64,000 bases of DNA from Algivirga pacifica (GCF_039543525.1 NZ_BAABJX010000065.1:1-64000); one strand, 5' to 3'; counted from the first letter of the stretch, positions 1-8,334 are shown. Translations and numbers: made by a program. Notes: generated by a model from the letters alone, not told the origin.

Positions 1-120
1 ATAAAGATAGCGCCTTAGAACGAATATCTTAAATCAAAATTTTCAATGAGCGAAAGCTCAGTTAAAATATAAAAGATGCTGTAATTGACCGTGTGAATAC
101 CACTAAAAACTATACTACTC

Positions 121-1491
121 ATGCATAAGATCCCTGAACCTTCAGCCCTCTCAAAGAAAACATCTTTGCTAACTCAACTAAAGCAATGGTTATTACAACC
201 TACAGATATTGCTCCCCTTATTTTTTTCCGCATCATCGGTGGTACACTCATGACCATTGAGCTTACTGGCGGTATGTTTACCGACTATATCGAAGAATTA
301 ATCCATCCTGGGTTTCACTTTTCCTTTATGCTTACTCCCTGGATCAAGCCATGGCCTGAGACTTGGATGATGTACTTGCACTTTAGTATCAATATCATAC
401 TGGGAGTAATGGTTGTCGTTGGGGCCTATTATCGTTGGGCAACAGTATTGCTCTGCTTAAGCGCCACCTCCATATTCCTGATGGAAAAATCCTTATACAT
501 CAACCATATCTACCTATACTGTTTGATGATTTTTCTATTGAGTTTTCTTCCTGCCCATCGGGCCTTTTCCTACGATCTAAAAAAAGGTAGAGTAACCCCA
601 CTCTCACAAGTGCCAGCATGGATGATCTATCTCTTTGTATTTCAAATTAGCATCGTCTATTTATATGCTGGCATTGCCAAGATCAATGTGGACTGGTTAC
701 AGGCACAACCCCTTAAAATGTGGTTAGGCAACAAAGGGGATCATCCCATTCTTGGAGGACTATTAGTGCAAGATTGGTATCCCTATTTGGTCGCTTATGG
801 AGGGCTCGCTTTTGATCTATTAGTCGTTCCATTCATGCTTTGGAAAAAGTCCCGAAAGGTCACCTTTTTTATTGCCTGTTTCTTCCATGCTACCAATGCC
901 CTAACGTTTGGTATAGGGACATTCCCTTGGTTTTCTATTGTCGCCACCACCTTATTCTTTCCTGCTTCTACGTTTAGAAAATGGAAATGGCTGGACCGAC
1001 ATCTACCCCTTTCTAACAGTGCTACAACATTCCAAAATAATAGTAAAATTCTCTACCCTGTAATTATCCTTTACACACTTCTGCAACTGGCCGTTCCCTT
1101 AAGACAATTCTGGTATGAAGGCAACAGCAGCTGGTACGATGAAGGGCATAACTTCTCCTGGCACATGATGCTCCGAACCAAAAGAGGGCGGGCCGTCTTC
1201 TACGTCAAAGATCTACAAACCGGAAAAGAACAACGCATCAATAACCTAGAATACCTTACCCACAACCAATACCGAAAAATGATTGGCAAGCCCGATATGC
1301 TGCTAGAGTTTGCCCACTTCCTAAAGGGTGAGTTTGAATCAAAAGGATGGGAAGAGGTACAAGTCATGGTATACTGTCATGCTAGCCTCAATGGGCGCCC
1401 CAAGCAAGTGATGCTTAACAAGGATATTATTTTGAGTGAACAGGAAAGAGGATTGGGGCATTATGATTGGGTGAGGGGGTTGAAGGAATAA
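121..1491 (+). CDS. HTTM (vitamin K-dependent gamma-carboxylase-like) membrane protein
   Basis: The 456-residue protein has about eight hydrophobic segments between residues 30 and 335 and a soluble C-terminal third. The N-terminal half resembles the HTTM/VKG_Carbox domain, including the family-type segments YINHIYLYCLMIFLLSFLPAHR (about 126-147, quoted here in part as YINHIYLY and LSFLPAHR) and a YAGIAKIN helix near 182-189. A His-rich HNFSWHMM segment follows the last membrane helix. Bacterial members are of unknown substrate; gamma-carboxylation should not be assumed. The gene stands alone, with a perfect palindrome 10 bases after the stop. The ATG at 121 is the only start before the first membrane segment. 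Confidence 0.8.
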   Translation: MHKIPEPSALSKKTSLLTQLKQWLLQPTDIAPLIFFRIIGGTLMTIELTGGMFTDYIEELIHPGFHFSFMLTPWIKPWPETWMMYLHFSINIILGVMVVVGAYYRWATVLLCLSATSIFLMEKSLYINHIYLYCLMIFLLSFLPAHRAFSYDLKKGRVTPLSQVPAWMIYLFVFQISIVYLYAGIAKINVDWLQAQPLKMWLGNKGDHPILGGLLVQDWYPYLVAYGGLAFDLLVVPFMLWKKSRKVTFFIACFFHATNALTFGIGTFPWFSIVATTLFFPASTFRKWKWLDRHLPLSNSATTFQNNSKILYPVIILYTLLQLAVPLRQFWYEGNSSWYDEGHNFSWHMMLRTKRGRAVFYVKDLQTGKEQRINNLEYLTHNQYRKMIGKPDMLLEFAHFLKGEFESKGWEEVQVMVYCHASLNGRPKQVMLNKDIILSEQERGLGHYDWVRGLKE

Positions 1492-1501
1492 AGCTAAATC
1501 C

Positions 1502-1530
1502 GTACGGCCGCGCCAATGGCGCGGCCGTAC
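1502..1530 (+). terminator. Perfect GC-rich palindrome, likely terminator of the HTTM gene
   Basis: A 13-bp perfect stem (GTACGGCCGCGCC) with a three-base loop starts 10 bases after the HTTM stop codon. It lacks a clear T tract. The central GCCAATGGC word recurs in a degenerate palindrome at 11119-11150, so this belongs to a repeat family as well as being a probable 3'-end structure. Confidence 0.6.
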
Positions 1531-1580
1531 AAGAAGCGGATAGTTATGTCCCCACATTAACAAAAAAATCAACCAATTAA

Positions 1581-1637
1581 TTATATCGCTTGCGATATAA
1601 ATAAATTTCACCTACATTTGTATCGTGAACGATATAA
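1581..1637 (+). promoter_or_regulatory. ohr promoter with two MarR/OhrR-type palindromic operators
   Basis: A perfect palindrome TTATATCGCTTGCGATATAA lies at 1581-1600. A Bacteroidota -7 box TACATTTG lies at 1613-1620, with TTG at 1590-1592 as the -33 element (20 bases between them). The operator therefore covers the -33 box. A second, shorter palindrome TATCGTGAACGATA at 1621-1634 covers the expected start of transcription. The TATCG..CGATA half-sites are alike in both. Repression by a MarR/OhrR-family peroxide sensor is inferred from position; no such regulator gene is in the window. Confidence 0.75.
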
Positions 1638-1663
1638 ATAGTCAAACTAAACATATACAGCAA

Positions 1664-2077
1664 ATGAAAAAGACCGTTTATCAAACTAGCGTATCAGTAA
1701 CAGGTGGTAGAAATGGAAAGGTTGTCAGCGAAGATGGACTATTGGAACTGGATGTTCGTATGCCAAATTCCTTAGGGGGCAATGGAGGAGCAACCAACCC
1801 AGAGCAGCTTTTTGCGGCAGGCTATGCGGCTTGCTTTGATAGTGCCCTCAATATGGTCGCTCAACAGGAAGGACTAAAAATATCCTCGGAGATCAATGCA
1901 AAAGTCAGCTTGCAAATGAGTGAAACAGAGGGCTTCAATATTGCTGCGGAACTTACTGCTAAAATTGAGGGAGTGGCAAAAGATACTGCTGAAAAATTAC
2001 TGAACATGGCACACGCTACTTGTCCTTACTCTAAAGCTATTAGCGGAAATGTAGAGGTTTCTGTTTCCTTAGCGTAA
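1664..2077 (+). CDS. ohr: Organic hydroperoxide reductase Ohr (OsmC superfamily)
   Basis: This 137-residue protein has the Ohr/OsmC fold and both redox cysteines in family context: AACFDSAL (about residue 59) and ATCPYSK near the C terminus. Ohr reduces organic hydroperoxides to alcohols in the cytoplasm through a Cys-Cys cycle recycled by lipoylated proteins. The reading frame opens upstream at a GTG (1625), but that codon lies at the transcription start set by the -7 box at 1613-1620, so the ATG at 1664 is the start. Two palindromic operators overlap the promoter. A DoxX-like membrane gene follows 42 bases downstream on the same strand and may be cotranscribed. Confidence 0.93.
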   Translation: MKKTVYQTSVSVTGGRNGKVVSEDGLLELDVRMPNSLGGNGGATNPEQLFAAGYAACFDSALNMVAQQEGLKISSEINAKVSLQMSETEGFNIAAELTAKIEGVAKDTAEKLLNMAHATCPYSKAISGNVEVSVSLA

Positions 2078-2119
2078 TGAATCCTACTCAAAAACTGTTT
2101 TTCTTTAAAAATAATTATC

Positions 2120-2569
2120 ATGAAAAATACGAAGACAAGCCTTCTTCAAGACATTTTAAGAATCATTCTAGGTGCGTTAATGGTATTGGCAGCTATCGGA
2201 CACTTCACTTTTCAAAGGGAAGAGTTCCAGGCACAGGTTCCCAATTGGCTCCCTCTGGGGAAAGACCTTGTAGTAATTTTGTCGGGTGTTGCTGAACTTC
2301 TATTAGGATTGGGAATGATCTTCTGGACCAAGCAAAAGTCCAACGTAGGAATCTCTTTGGCAACCTTCTATGTTTTGATTTTCCCAGGTAATATTGCCCA
2401 ATATATCAATGGTACAGATGCATTTGGATTGGATACTGATCAAGCCCGACTGATTCGCTTGTTCTTTCAGCCGGTACTCGTACTATGGGCTTTATGGTCT
2501 ACAGGAGCCTTGAAGGCTATCCTGGAACGGAATAAGGAAGATAATGAGACAGTGAGCAGTGAGCAGTGA
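2120..2569 (+). CDS. DoxX-like integral membrane protein
   Basis: The 149-residue protein has four predicted membrane helices (about residues 10-27, 50-70, 78-95, 108-128), matching the DoxX/DoxX-like family. Members are membrane proteins of mostly uncertain function, often linked to redox or oxidative-stress genes, which fits its place directly after ohr. The last codons (VSSEQ-stop) are not native-looking: they are encoded by the first units of a CAGTGAG heptad array starting at 2550, which also supplies the stop codon. Confidence 0.8.
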   Translation: MKNTKTSLLQDILRIILGALMVLAAIGHFTFQREEFQAQVPNWLPLGKDLVVILSGVAELLLGLGMIFWTKQKSNVGISLATFYVLIFPGNIAQYINGTDAFGLDTDQARLIRLFFQPVLVLWALWSTGALKAILERNKEDNETVSSEQ

Positions 2570-2770
2570 GCAGTGAGCAGTGAGCAGTGAGCAGTGAGCA
2601 GTGAGCAGTGAGCAGTGAGCAGTGAGCAGTGAGCAGTGAGCAGTGAGCAGTGAGCAGTGAGCAGTGAGCAAAATTATTTTACCACTAAATGATACACAAT
2701 AATTCGTCAATACTTTTCAACATCATTTTTAAACGATAAGCGATAAGCGATAAACAATAACCGATAACCG
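2550..2770 (+). repeat. 17-copy CAGTGAG heptad array with conserved tail
   Basis: Seventeen uninterrupted units of CAGTGAG occupy 2550-2668. A tail at about 2670-2770 follows, starting AAAATTATTTTA and ending in smaller CGATAAG/CGATAAC heptads. The tail is clearly similar to the tail of the GTTATCG array at 28821-29037, which also has 17 units. The array begins inside doxX, and the tail abuts the start codon of the AraC gene. Confidence 0.9.
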
Positions 2771-2771
2771 T

Positions 2772-3599
2772 ATGGCACAAAAGCTTAAAGTCAACGATAA
2801 GCTCTCCAACTCCGGTCAATTGCTTAAAGTGGCTCCTTTTCGAAGTTATATTCGTAAAACAGCTCCACATCGACATAATGGGTACTTTGAGATCATCTAC
2901 CTGAACCAAGGAAGTGGTTCCCATACCATTGATGGGGTAACCTATGCCATTCAGCCTCCCATTTTATTTATGATGCAAAAGGAACAGATGCACCATTGGG
3001 ATATACACACAGAACCCAAAGGATACGTACTCATTGTCAAAAAAGCATTTTTCCAAGATAGCCTTGACTCAGTACTACAAGAACTACTTTTTAAACTGAG
3101 TGGATATACAATACTCGAAAATATAGAACATCAACAACTACATCCTCTCTTCACACTTCTAGAAGAGGAACTGAATACCTCCTCCCCCTACCAACAAAGT
3201 AATCTGGAAGGTTTATTAAAAGCACTCTTTGGTCGGTGCCTATCCTATGCTTCACAGCAAGCAGAAAAAAAAGACATTTCTAATTCACTTTTTCTAGCCT
3301 ATAAAAAATTAATCGAACAGGAAGATTATCGACTACAAAATATCAAAGACTACGCTGCCCTATTACACACCTCTCCACAAAACCTCAATCATGCCTGTCG
3401 GAAAGCTGTACAACTCTCTGCCTCCGATTACCTGGCCGAAGAACTTATTCGAGAAGCTAAACGATTACTACTCTATACCGATATGAGTGTAGCAGAAATT
3501 GGCTTTCATCTGCACTTTTCTGATCCCTCTCACTTCAGCAAGTACTTTAAACGATATACTCAGGTTACACCTAAAAACTTCCGCTCTGAGAAAGGGTGA
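2772..3599 (+). CDS. AraC-family transcriptional regulator with cupin sensor domain
   Basis: The 275-residue protein has an N-terminal cupin-like ligand domain (about residues 20-90, with HRHNGYFEI and IQPPILFMM beta-strand patterns) and a C-terminal AraC double helix-turn-helix (about 175-272, ending SDPSHFSKYFKRYTQVTPKNFR). It is a cytoplasmic DNA-binding regulator; the ligand cannot be read from sequence. The start codon directly follows the heptad-repeat tail, with no clear ribosome-binding site of its own. The targets may include the ohr/doxX pair upstream or chrA downstream, but neither is shown. Confidence 0.87.
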   Translation: MAQKLKVNDKLSNSGQLLKVAPFRSYIRKTAPHRHNGYFEIIYLNQGSGSHTIDGVTYAIQPPILFMMQKEQMHHWDIHTEPKGYVLIVKKAFFQDSLDSVLQELLFKLSGYTILENIEHQQLHPLFTLLEEELNTSSPYQQSNLEGLLKALFGRCLSYASQQAEKKDISNSLFLAYKKLIEQEDYRLQNIKDYAALLHTSPQNLNHACRKAVQLSASDYLAEELIREAKRLLLYTDMSVAEIGFHLHFSDPSHFSKYFKRYTQVTPKNFRSEKG

Positions 3600-3840
3600 G
3601 GGGGTGTTGATACCGCTCAACGTTTATTAATTGAGCTTTACTCGTTCATTATATTTAAGCCTTCAGCTATTTGAAGTACTATTGTTTCGTTGACCCTCGT
3701 CCTACATACCGTACTAACGCGAGGACCTACTACTCTTTATCTTTCTTTACTCTTCGTCGGGGCGACCACAAGGGACGCCCATCTTTCATCCTTCATCCTT
3801 CATCCTTCATCCTTCATCCTTCATCCTTCATCCTTCATCA
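3600..3840 (+). repeat. Gene-free stretch with imperfect hairpin and CATCCTT heptad array
   Basis: The 321 bases between the AraC gene and chrA hold no credible gene. The first part has a degenerate copy of the TTGAGC..GCTCGTT hairpin family (about 3632-3650). An imperfect hairpin with arms GGGCGACC and GGGACGCCC lies at 3760-3780. A CATCCTT heptad array of seven units plus a partial one occupies 3787-3840. Only the chrA promoter follows. Confidence 0.7.
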
Positions 3841-3893
3841 AAAGAAGCCCATTATATTTTCATATAGACCATTTTTAACGATCCGCTATTTTT

Positions 3894-3901
3894 ATCTTTG
3901 C
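3894..3901 (+). promoter_or_regulatory. -7 box of the chrA promoter
   Basis: TATCTTTG matches the Bacteroidota -7 consensus TAnnTTTG and lies 20 bases before the chrA start. A clear TTG -33 box is not seen at the expected distance, only a T-rich run near 3872-3877. Confidence 0.6.
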
Positions 3902-3920
3902 ATCCGAATTTTGAATCAAT

Positions 3921-5060
3921 ATGAAGATGACAAACGATAAAAATAAACTAATCGAACTAGGCAAACTCTTTTTTCATATGGGCTGGATCGCCTTTGGAGG
4001 GCCTGCAGCGCATATTGCGATGATGGAAAAAGAGATCGTCAGCAAACGAAAGTGGATTGACTCCCAACACTTCCTGGACTTGATGGGTGCCACCAATTTA
4101 ATTCCTGGCCCCAACTCTACCGAAATGGTGATGCATTGTGGATACGAAAGAGCCGGATGGAAGGGAATGGTCGTTGCCGGCTTTTCCTTTATCTTTCCCG
4201 CGGTATTCCTGACCACTTGCTTGGCTTGGCTTTACGAACTATACGGCACGTTACCGGAGGCTACGCCTTTTATTTACGGTATCAAGCCTGCAGTTATTGC
4301 GATTATCCTATCTGCATTGATTAAACTTGGTAAAAAAGCCTTAAAGACCACGGAGCTTTGGGTATTAGGAGGCCTTACAGTTGTAGCCTGCTTATTAGGA
4401 TTACATGAAATCCTAGCCATGTTCTTATCGGGTATTATTGGCGGATTACTCTATTATTTCCGCCAAAATAAAGGAAGTCTAAAAAGTATCTCTCCTATCT
4501 TTCTTCTACTGCAACCGTTAGTAGGAGGACAACATGAGGTGACCTTGAAAGTATTTTTACAATTCCTCAAAATCAGTAGTTTACTCTATGGTGGAGGATA
4601 TGTATTATTCGCCTTTTTAGATGCTGAATTGGTGGCTAGTGGATGGTTGACGCGTCAGCAACTGATGGATGCTGTAGCCGTAGGGCAGTTTACACCAGGT
4701 CCCGTACTTTCGACTGCTGCCTTTGTCGGATGGCAAGTAGGTGGAGGACTTTGGGGCGCTATCGCTGCTTCAATCGGTATCTTCCTACCTTCCTTTATTC
4801 TGGTTGCATTACTGAATCCATTAATGTCAAGAATCCGTAAGATCGCCATTATCTCTGCGATTTTGGATGCCATTAATGCGGCGGCTGTGGCTATCATTGC
4901 CGTAGTCATGATCCATATGGTAGAGGAAGTATTGGTCGATTGGAGAACGATTACGATTGCTGCCCTTAGTATTATCGTGACACAATTTTACAAGCAAGTC
5001 AATAGCATGTATGTGGTGTTGGGAGGAAGTGCTTTAGGCTATCTGTTGATGTTATTGTAG
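3921..5060 (+). CDS. chrA: Chromate transporter ChrA family protein, two CHR domains
   Basis: The 379-residue inner-membrane protein has two homologous CHR halves. The first carries the signature FGGPAAHIAMM (about residues 24-34) and LIPGPNSTEM; the second carries YGGGYVLFAF and VGQFTPGPVLS. This is the usual long-chain (bidomain) ChrA length and architecture. ChrA proteins expel chromate; in organisms without chromate exposure the physiological anion is uncertain. The start ATG at 3921 sits 20 bases after the -7 box; an in-frame ATG two codons on (3927) is possible. A long hairpin separates the gene from the convergent lysR. Confidence 0.92.
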   Translation: MKMTNDKNKLIELGKLFFHMGWIAFGGPAAHIAMMEKEIVSKRKWIDSQHFLDLMGATNLIPGPNSTEMVMHCGYERAGWKGMVVAGFSFIFPAVFLTTCLAWLYELYGTLPEATPFIYGIKPAVIAIILSALIKLGKKALKTTELWVLGGLTVVACLLGLHEILAMFLSGIIGGLLYYFRQNKGSLKSISPIFLLLQPLVGGQHEVTLKVFLQFLKISSLLYGGGYVLFAFLDAELVASGWLTRQQLMDAVAVGQFTPGPVLSTAAFVGWQVGGGLWGAIAASIGIFLPSFILVALLNPLMSRIRKIAIISAILDAINAAAVAIIAVVMIHMVEEVLVDWRTITIAALSIIVTQFYKQVNSMYVVLGGSALGYLLMLL

Positions 5061-5074
5061 AACAAGCTTGTGTT

Positions 5075-5130
5075 AATTTTCAATGATTAATTATCAATTT
5101 TCAATTATTGATAATTAATCATTGAAAATT
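5075..5130. terminator. Bidirectional hairpin between chrA and lysR
   Basis: A perfect 24-bp AT-rich stem (5075-5098 with 5107-5130, 8-base loop) lies between the convergent chrA and lysR genes. T runs flank the stem on the plus strand and A runs read as T runs on the minus strand, fitting a terminator that serves both genes. Confidence 0.75.
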
Positions 5131-5137
5131 GATAATT

Positions 5138-5179
5138 GTTCACTGCCCACTGTTCATTGTTCACTGCCCACCGTCCACT
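5138..5179. repeat. Degenerate heptad array overlapping the lysR 3' end
   Basis: Six imperfect 7-base units (GTTCACT, GCCCACT, GTTCATT, GTTCACT, GCCCACC, GTCCACT) run across the end of lysR. On the minus strand they read AGTGAAC/AGTGGGC, related to the CAGTGAG array at 2550. They encode the last residues of LysR (TVGSEQ) and its stop. Confidence 0.7.
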
Positions 5180-6050
5180 GCTTCAAAAACCGTATCGCCT
5201 CCTGTGTAATCTCATTCTTCTCCACTTCTGGTGTGGCCAGCAACACATCCGTAGACAATCCCGGCACCTTAATTTCAAAAAAGCCAAGATTGGGATCATC
5301 CTTATGATTTCTGCCGACTCCTGCAGGAACAATGGACACCCCCAAACCATTCTTGACGAGTTGCAAGATGGAATGCATATTATTCGCTTCATGAACAACG
5401 TGGGGTACAAACCCAAAGTAGGCCCCTATTTTCAATAAAGCTTCGTAGTTCTGTGGAGAGTAGTCCTTATTAAAATACACGAAAGTTGCCTCTTTTAACT
5501 GCTGAAGGTGATCCACATGACTGATAGAATAGATATTCTTATTAAATACCACCGCATAATCATCCCGGTACCAATGCTCCGCCTTAATCTCAGAGGAATA
5601 CAAAGGCGAACGTATAATCCCAAAATCCAATTTCCCACTTGATAAATCAGCTACTTGCTTCAAGGTAGGTGCCTCGAATAGCTTAAAATGGACATAGGGA
5701 AACTTCATCCGCAAGTGCGCTATTAACTCAGGAATAATAGAGGAGAATGTTGAGCTGATATAGGAAATCCGAAACTCCCCACTTACATTATTGGCAATCT
5801 TTTCGGTCTGTATCTTAATCCTTTCCAACTGCTCCAGGTACCGCTTGATCTCTTTATAAAAATACTTCCCGGCATGGGTCAGGGCTACTTTTTTATTATT
5901 TCGATCGAATAAACGGGCATTCAAATGCACCTCCAATTCTTTGATCTGTCGACTCAGAGGAGGCTGTGAAATATGTAGCTTCTCTGCCGCCTTGGTAAAG
6001 TTCAACGTCTCTGCTACGGTAATGAAATAATGTAAGTGTCTTAGCTCCAT
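5154..6050 (-). CDS. LysR-family transcriptional regulator, divergent from leuC
   Basis: The 298-residue protein has a typical LysR N-terminal winged helix (residues 1-60; FTKAAEKLHISQPPLSRQIKELE) and a two-lobed substrate-binding domain (about 90-290). It resembles the BenM/CatM-like subgroup in outline. It is transcribed away from leuC, with 153 bases between the starts. Since LysR proteins commonly control the divergent operon, control of leuCDAB is a reasonable inference, with a pathway intermediate as a possible coinducer. The C terminus (GSEQ-stop) is encoded by a degenerate heptad array, so its native end may have been replaced. Confidence 0.9.
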   Translation of the reverse strand: MELRHLHYFITVAETLNFTKAAEKLHISQPPLSRQIKELEVHLNARLFDRNNKKVALTHAGKYFYKEIKRYLEQLERIKIQTEKIANNVSGEFRISYISSTFSSIIPELIAHLRMKFPYVHFKLFEAPTLKQVADLSSGKLDFGIIRSPLYSSEIKAEHWYRDDYAVVFNKNIYSISHVDHLQQLKEATFVYFNKDYSPQNYEALLKIGAYFGFVPHVVHEANNMHSILQLVKNGLGVSIVPAGVGRNHKDDPNLGFFEIKVPGLSTDVLLATPEVEKNEITQEAIRFLKQWTVGSEQ

Positions 6051-6119
6051 TATACTTAAAAGGTATTGATTTATGACAAAATAAGTCTTTTTACATTAAG
6101 TATAAAATATCCATCTTTG
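6051..6119. promoter_or_regulatory. lysR-leuC divergent control region with inverted repeat
   Basis: TATACTTAA (6051-6059) and its inverse TTAAGTATA (6096-6104) lie 36 bases apart between the divergent genes and could be LysR half-operators. CATCTTTG at 6112-6119 is one base off the -7 consensus and could drive leuC, leaving an 84-base leader. No leucine-rich leader peptide was found in that leader. Confidence 0.4.
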
Positions 6120-6203
6120 AAAAACACAACGATATCAAGTTTTACTAATAGTTATCGATCTGAAATTATCTTTTGATATAAATCATATAACTCCAAAAAT
6201 AAG

Positions 6204-7601
6204 ATGGGAAAAACATTATTTGACAAAGTGTGGGATGCACACGTTGTAAGACAAATTGAAGGAGGTCCAGACGTTGTATTTATTGACCGTCACATGGTAC
6301 ACGAAGTGACCAGTCCAGTGGCTTTCCTAGGATTAAAAACCCGTGGACTTAAGGTGATGTACCCTGAGCGTACCTTCGCTACAGCAGACCACAACACGCC
6401 TACAATCAACCAACACCTACCGGTAGAGGATCCGTTATCGGCAGGACAGTTGAAAGCCTTGGAGGAAAATGCCAAAGAACACGGTATTTCTCACTGGGGA
6501 CTAGGCCATGAGAAAAATGGTATTGTACACGTGGTAGGTCCTGAGTACGGAATCACACAACCTGGGGTAACCATGGTTTGTGGTGACTCCCACACTTCTA
6601 CCCATGGTGCTTTCGGAGCGATCGCTTTCGGTATTGGTACATCAGAAGTGGAGATGGTATTGTCTTCTCAGTGTATCATGCAGCCTAAGCCAAAAAAGAT
6701 GCGCATCAACATCAACGGTAAGTTGAACGCAGGAGTATCGCCAAAAGACGTTGCCCTTTACATTATTAGCAAGCTGACTACTTCTGGTGCTACTGGTTAT
6801 TTTGCAGAGTACGCTGGAGACGTTTTCAAGGAAATGTCTATGGAAGGAAGAATGACGGTTTGTAACCTAAGTATTGAGATGGGTGCTCGTGGAGGTATGA
6901 TTGCTCCAGATGAGAAAACATTTGAGTACATCAAAGGCCGTGAGTTTACGCCTACAGGGGAAGCTTGGGACAAGGCCATGGCTTACTGGGAAACATTGAA
7001 AACAGACGAAGGTGCTACCTTCGACAAAGAATATACGTTTGATGCGGCTGATATCGAGCCTATGATTACTTACGGTACCAACCCAGGTATGGGTATGGGT
7101 ATCAGTCAGCAAATCCCTACTGCTGCAGAAGTGGAAGGTGGTGCTGCGACTTACGAGAAATCATTGAAGTATATGCAGTTCCAGGAAAAAGACAACATGA
7201 TCGGTAAGAAAATCGACTATGTATTCTTGGGGAGCTGTACGAACGGTCGTATCGAGGATTTCAGAGCATTTGCTTCTATCGTAAAAGGAAAGAAAAAGGC
7301 AGATCACGTGACTGCTTGGTTGGTTCCAGGTTCACACAAAGTAGAGCAGGCGATCAGAGAAGAAGGTATTTTACAAGTCCTTCAGGAAGCAGGTTTTGAA
7401 CTAAGAGAGCCAGGTTGTTCTGCTTGTTTGGCCATGAACGACGATAAAGTTCCTGCAGGTAAACTAGCCGTGAGTACTTCTAACAGAAACTTCGAAGGAC
7501 GTCAAGGACCAGGCTCCAGAACACTATTGGCGAGTCCATTGGTAGCGGCTGCTTCTGCAATCAACGGAACCGTTTCTGACCCTAGAGAATTCCTTAACTA
7601 A
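6204..7601 (+). CDS. leuC: 3-isopropylmalate dehydratase large subunit
   Basis: The 465-residue protein is full length for LeuC. It has the active-site segment CGDSHTSTHGAFGA (about residues 129-142) and the three cysteines that hold the 4Fe-4S cluster: Cys345 in GSCTNGR, and Cys405 and Cys408 in PGCSACLAMN. With LeuD it isomerises 2-isopropylmalate to 3-isopropylmalate in the cytoplasm, by way of dehydration and rehydration. It is the first gene of a leuC-leuD-leuA/cimA-leuB operon. Confidence 0.97.
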   Translation: MGKTLFDKVWDAHVVRQIEGGPDVVFIDRHMVHEVTSPVAFLGLKTRGLKVMYPERTFATADHNTPTINQHLPVEDPLSAGQLKALEENAKEHGISHWGLGHEKNGIVHVVGPEYGITQPGVTMVCGDSHTSTHGAFGAIAFGIGTSEVEMVLSSQCIMQPKPKKMRININGKLNAGVSPKDVALYIISKLTTSGATGYFAEYAGDVFKEMSMEGRMTVCNLSIEMGARGGMIAPDEKTFEYIKGREFTPTGEAWDKAMAYWETLKTDEGATFDKEYTFDAADIEPMITYGTNPGMGMGISQQIPTAAEVEGGAATYEKSLKYMQFQEKDNMIGKKIDYVFLGSCTNGRIEDFRAFASIVKGKKKADHVTAWLVPGSHKVEQAIREEGILQVLQEAGFELREPGCSACLAMNDDKVPAGKLAVSTSNRNFEGRQGPGSRTLLASPLVAAASAINGTVSDPREFLN

Positions 7602-7604
7602 GAA

Positions 7605-7673
7605 GTTAGGGACTGGGGATTAGGGACTAGTTCAAACTTATACTAACCCCTAACACCTAAACCCCAATCCCTA
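7605..7673 (+). repeat. Inverted heptad repeats between leuC and leuD
   Basis: The leuC-leuD spacer holds GTTAGGGACTGGGGATTAGG-type heptads (about 7605-7630) and an inverted counterpart of CCCCTAACACCTAAACCCC type (about 7645-7673), so the RNA can fold into a long imperfect hairpin inside the operon. It may lower downstream expression or stabilise the leuC end; this is inference. Confidence 0.6.
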
Positions 7674-7707
7674 GAAAATCATTAATGCATCCATAAAGAA
7701 TATAAAA

Positions 7708-8304
7708 ATGGCTTACGATAAATTCGAGATCTTAACCAGCAGTGCAGTGCCATTGCCGATCGAAAATGTAGATACTGACCAGATCATCCCTGCCCGTTTC
7801 CTAAAAGCAACCGAAAGAAAGGGTTTTGGCGATAACCTTTTCCGTGACTGGAGATACAATTCAGATGACTCTCCAAAAGAGGACTTCGTATTGAACAATC
7901 CACTTTATGGTGGTAAAATCCTGGTAGGGGGTAAAAACTTTGGTTCTGGCTCTTCCAGAGAGCATGCTGCCTGGTCAGTTTATGACTATGGTTTCAGATG
8001 TGTGATCTCTAGCTTTTTTGCTGACATCTTCAAGAACAACTGCTTGAACGTAGGGGTATTGCCCGTACAAGTAAGTGCAGACTTCCTGGATCAGATTTTC
8101 AAGGCTATCGAAGCAGATCCAAAAGCAGAAATCAAAGTAGATCTACCGACACAAACGGTAACGATCGTAGCAACAGGCGCTTCAGAGTCATTCGATATCA
8201 ACTCATACAAAAAAGGCAACCTATTGAACGGGTTTGATGATATCGACTACTTGCAAAATATGAAAGAAGAGATCGCTTCTTTCGCAGAGTCAATGCCTTT
8301 ATAA
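7708..8304 (+). CDS. leuD: 3-isopropylmalate dehydratase small subunit
   Basis: The 198-residue protein has the swivelling-domain motifs of LeuD: ENVDTDQIIPARFLK (about 19-33) and GGKNFGSGSSREHAAW (about 74-89), which bind substrate at the interface with LeuC. The length is normal for bacterial LeuD. It acts with LeuC in leucine synthesis, and the same pair can isomerise citramalate if the next gene makes it. Confidence 0.96.
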   Translation: MAYDKFEILTSSAVPLPIENVDTDQIIPARFLKATERKGFGDNLFRDWRYNSDDSPKEDFVLNNPLYGGKILVGGKNFGSGSSREHAAWSVYDYGFRCVISSFFADIFKNNCLNVGVLPVQVSADFLDQIFKAIEADPKAEIKVDLPTQTVTIVATGASESFDINSYKKGNLLNGFDDIDYLQNMKEEIASFAESMPL

Positions 8305-8334
8305 TTTTTAATGAAGAATTATTAATGAACAATG

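Noticed and set aside
1625..1663. Upstream GTG start for Ohr giving 13 extra residues
   Set aside because: The codon lies at the transcription start implied by the -7 box at 1613-1620 and inside the second operator; the ATG at 1664 fits Ohr length.
2550..2770. CRISPR array
   Set aside because: Units are 7 bases with no spacers; no cas genes in the window.
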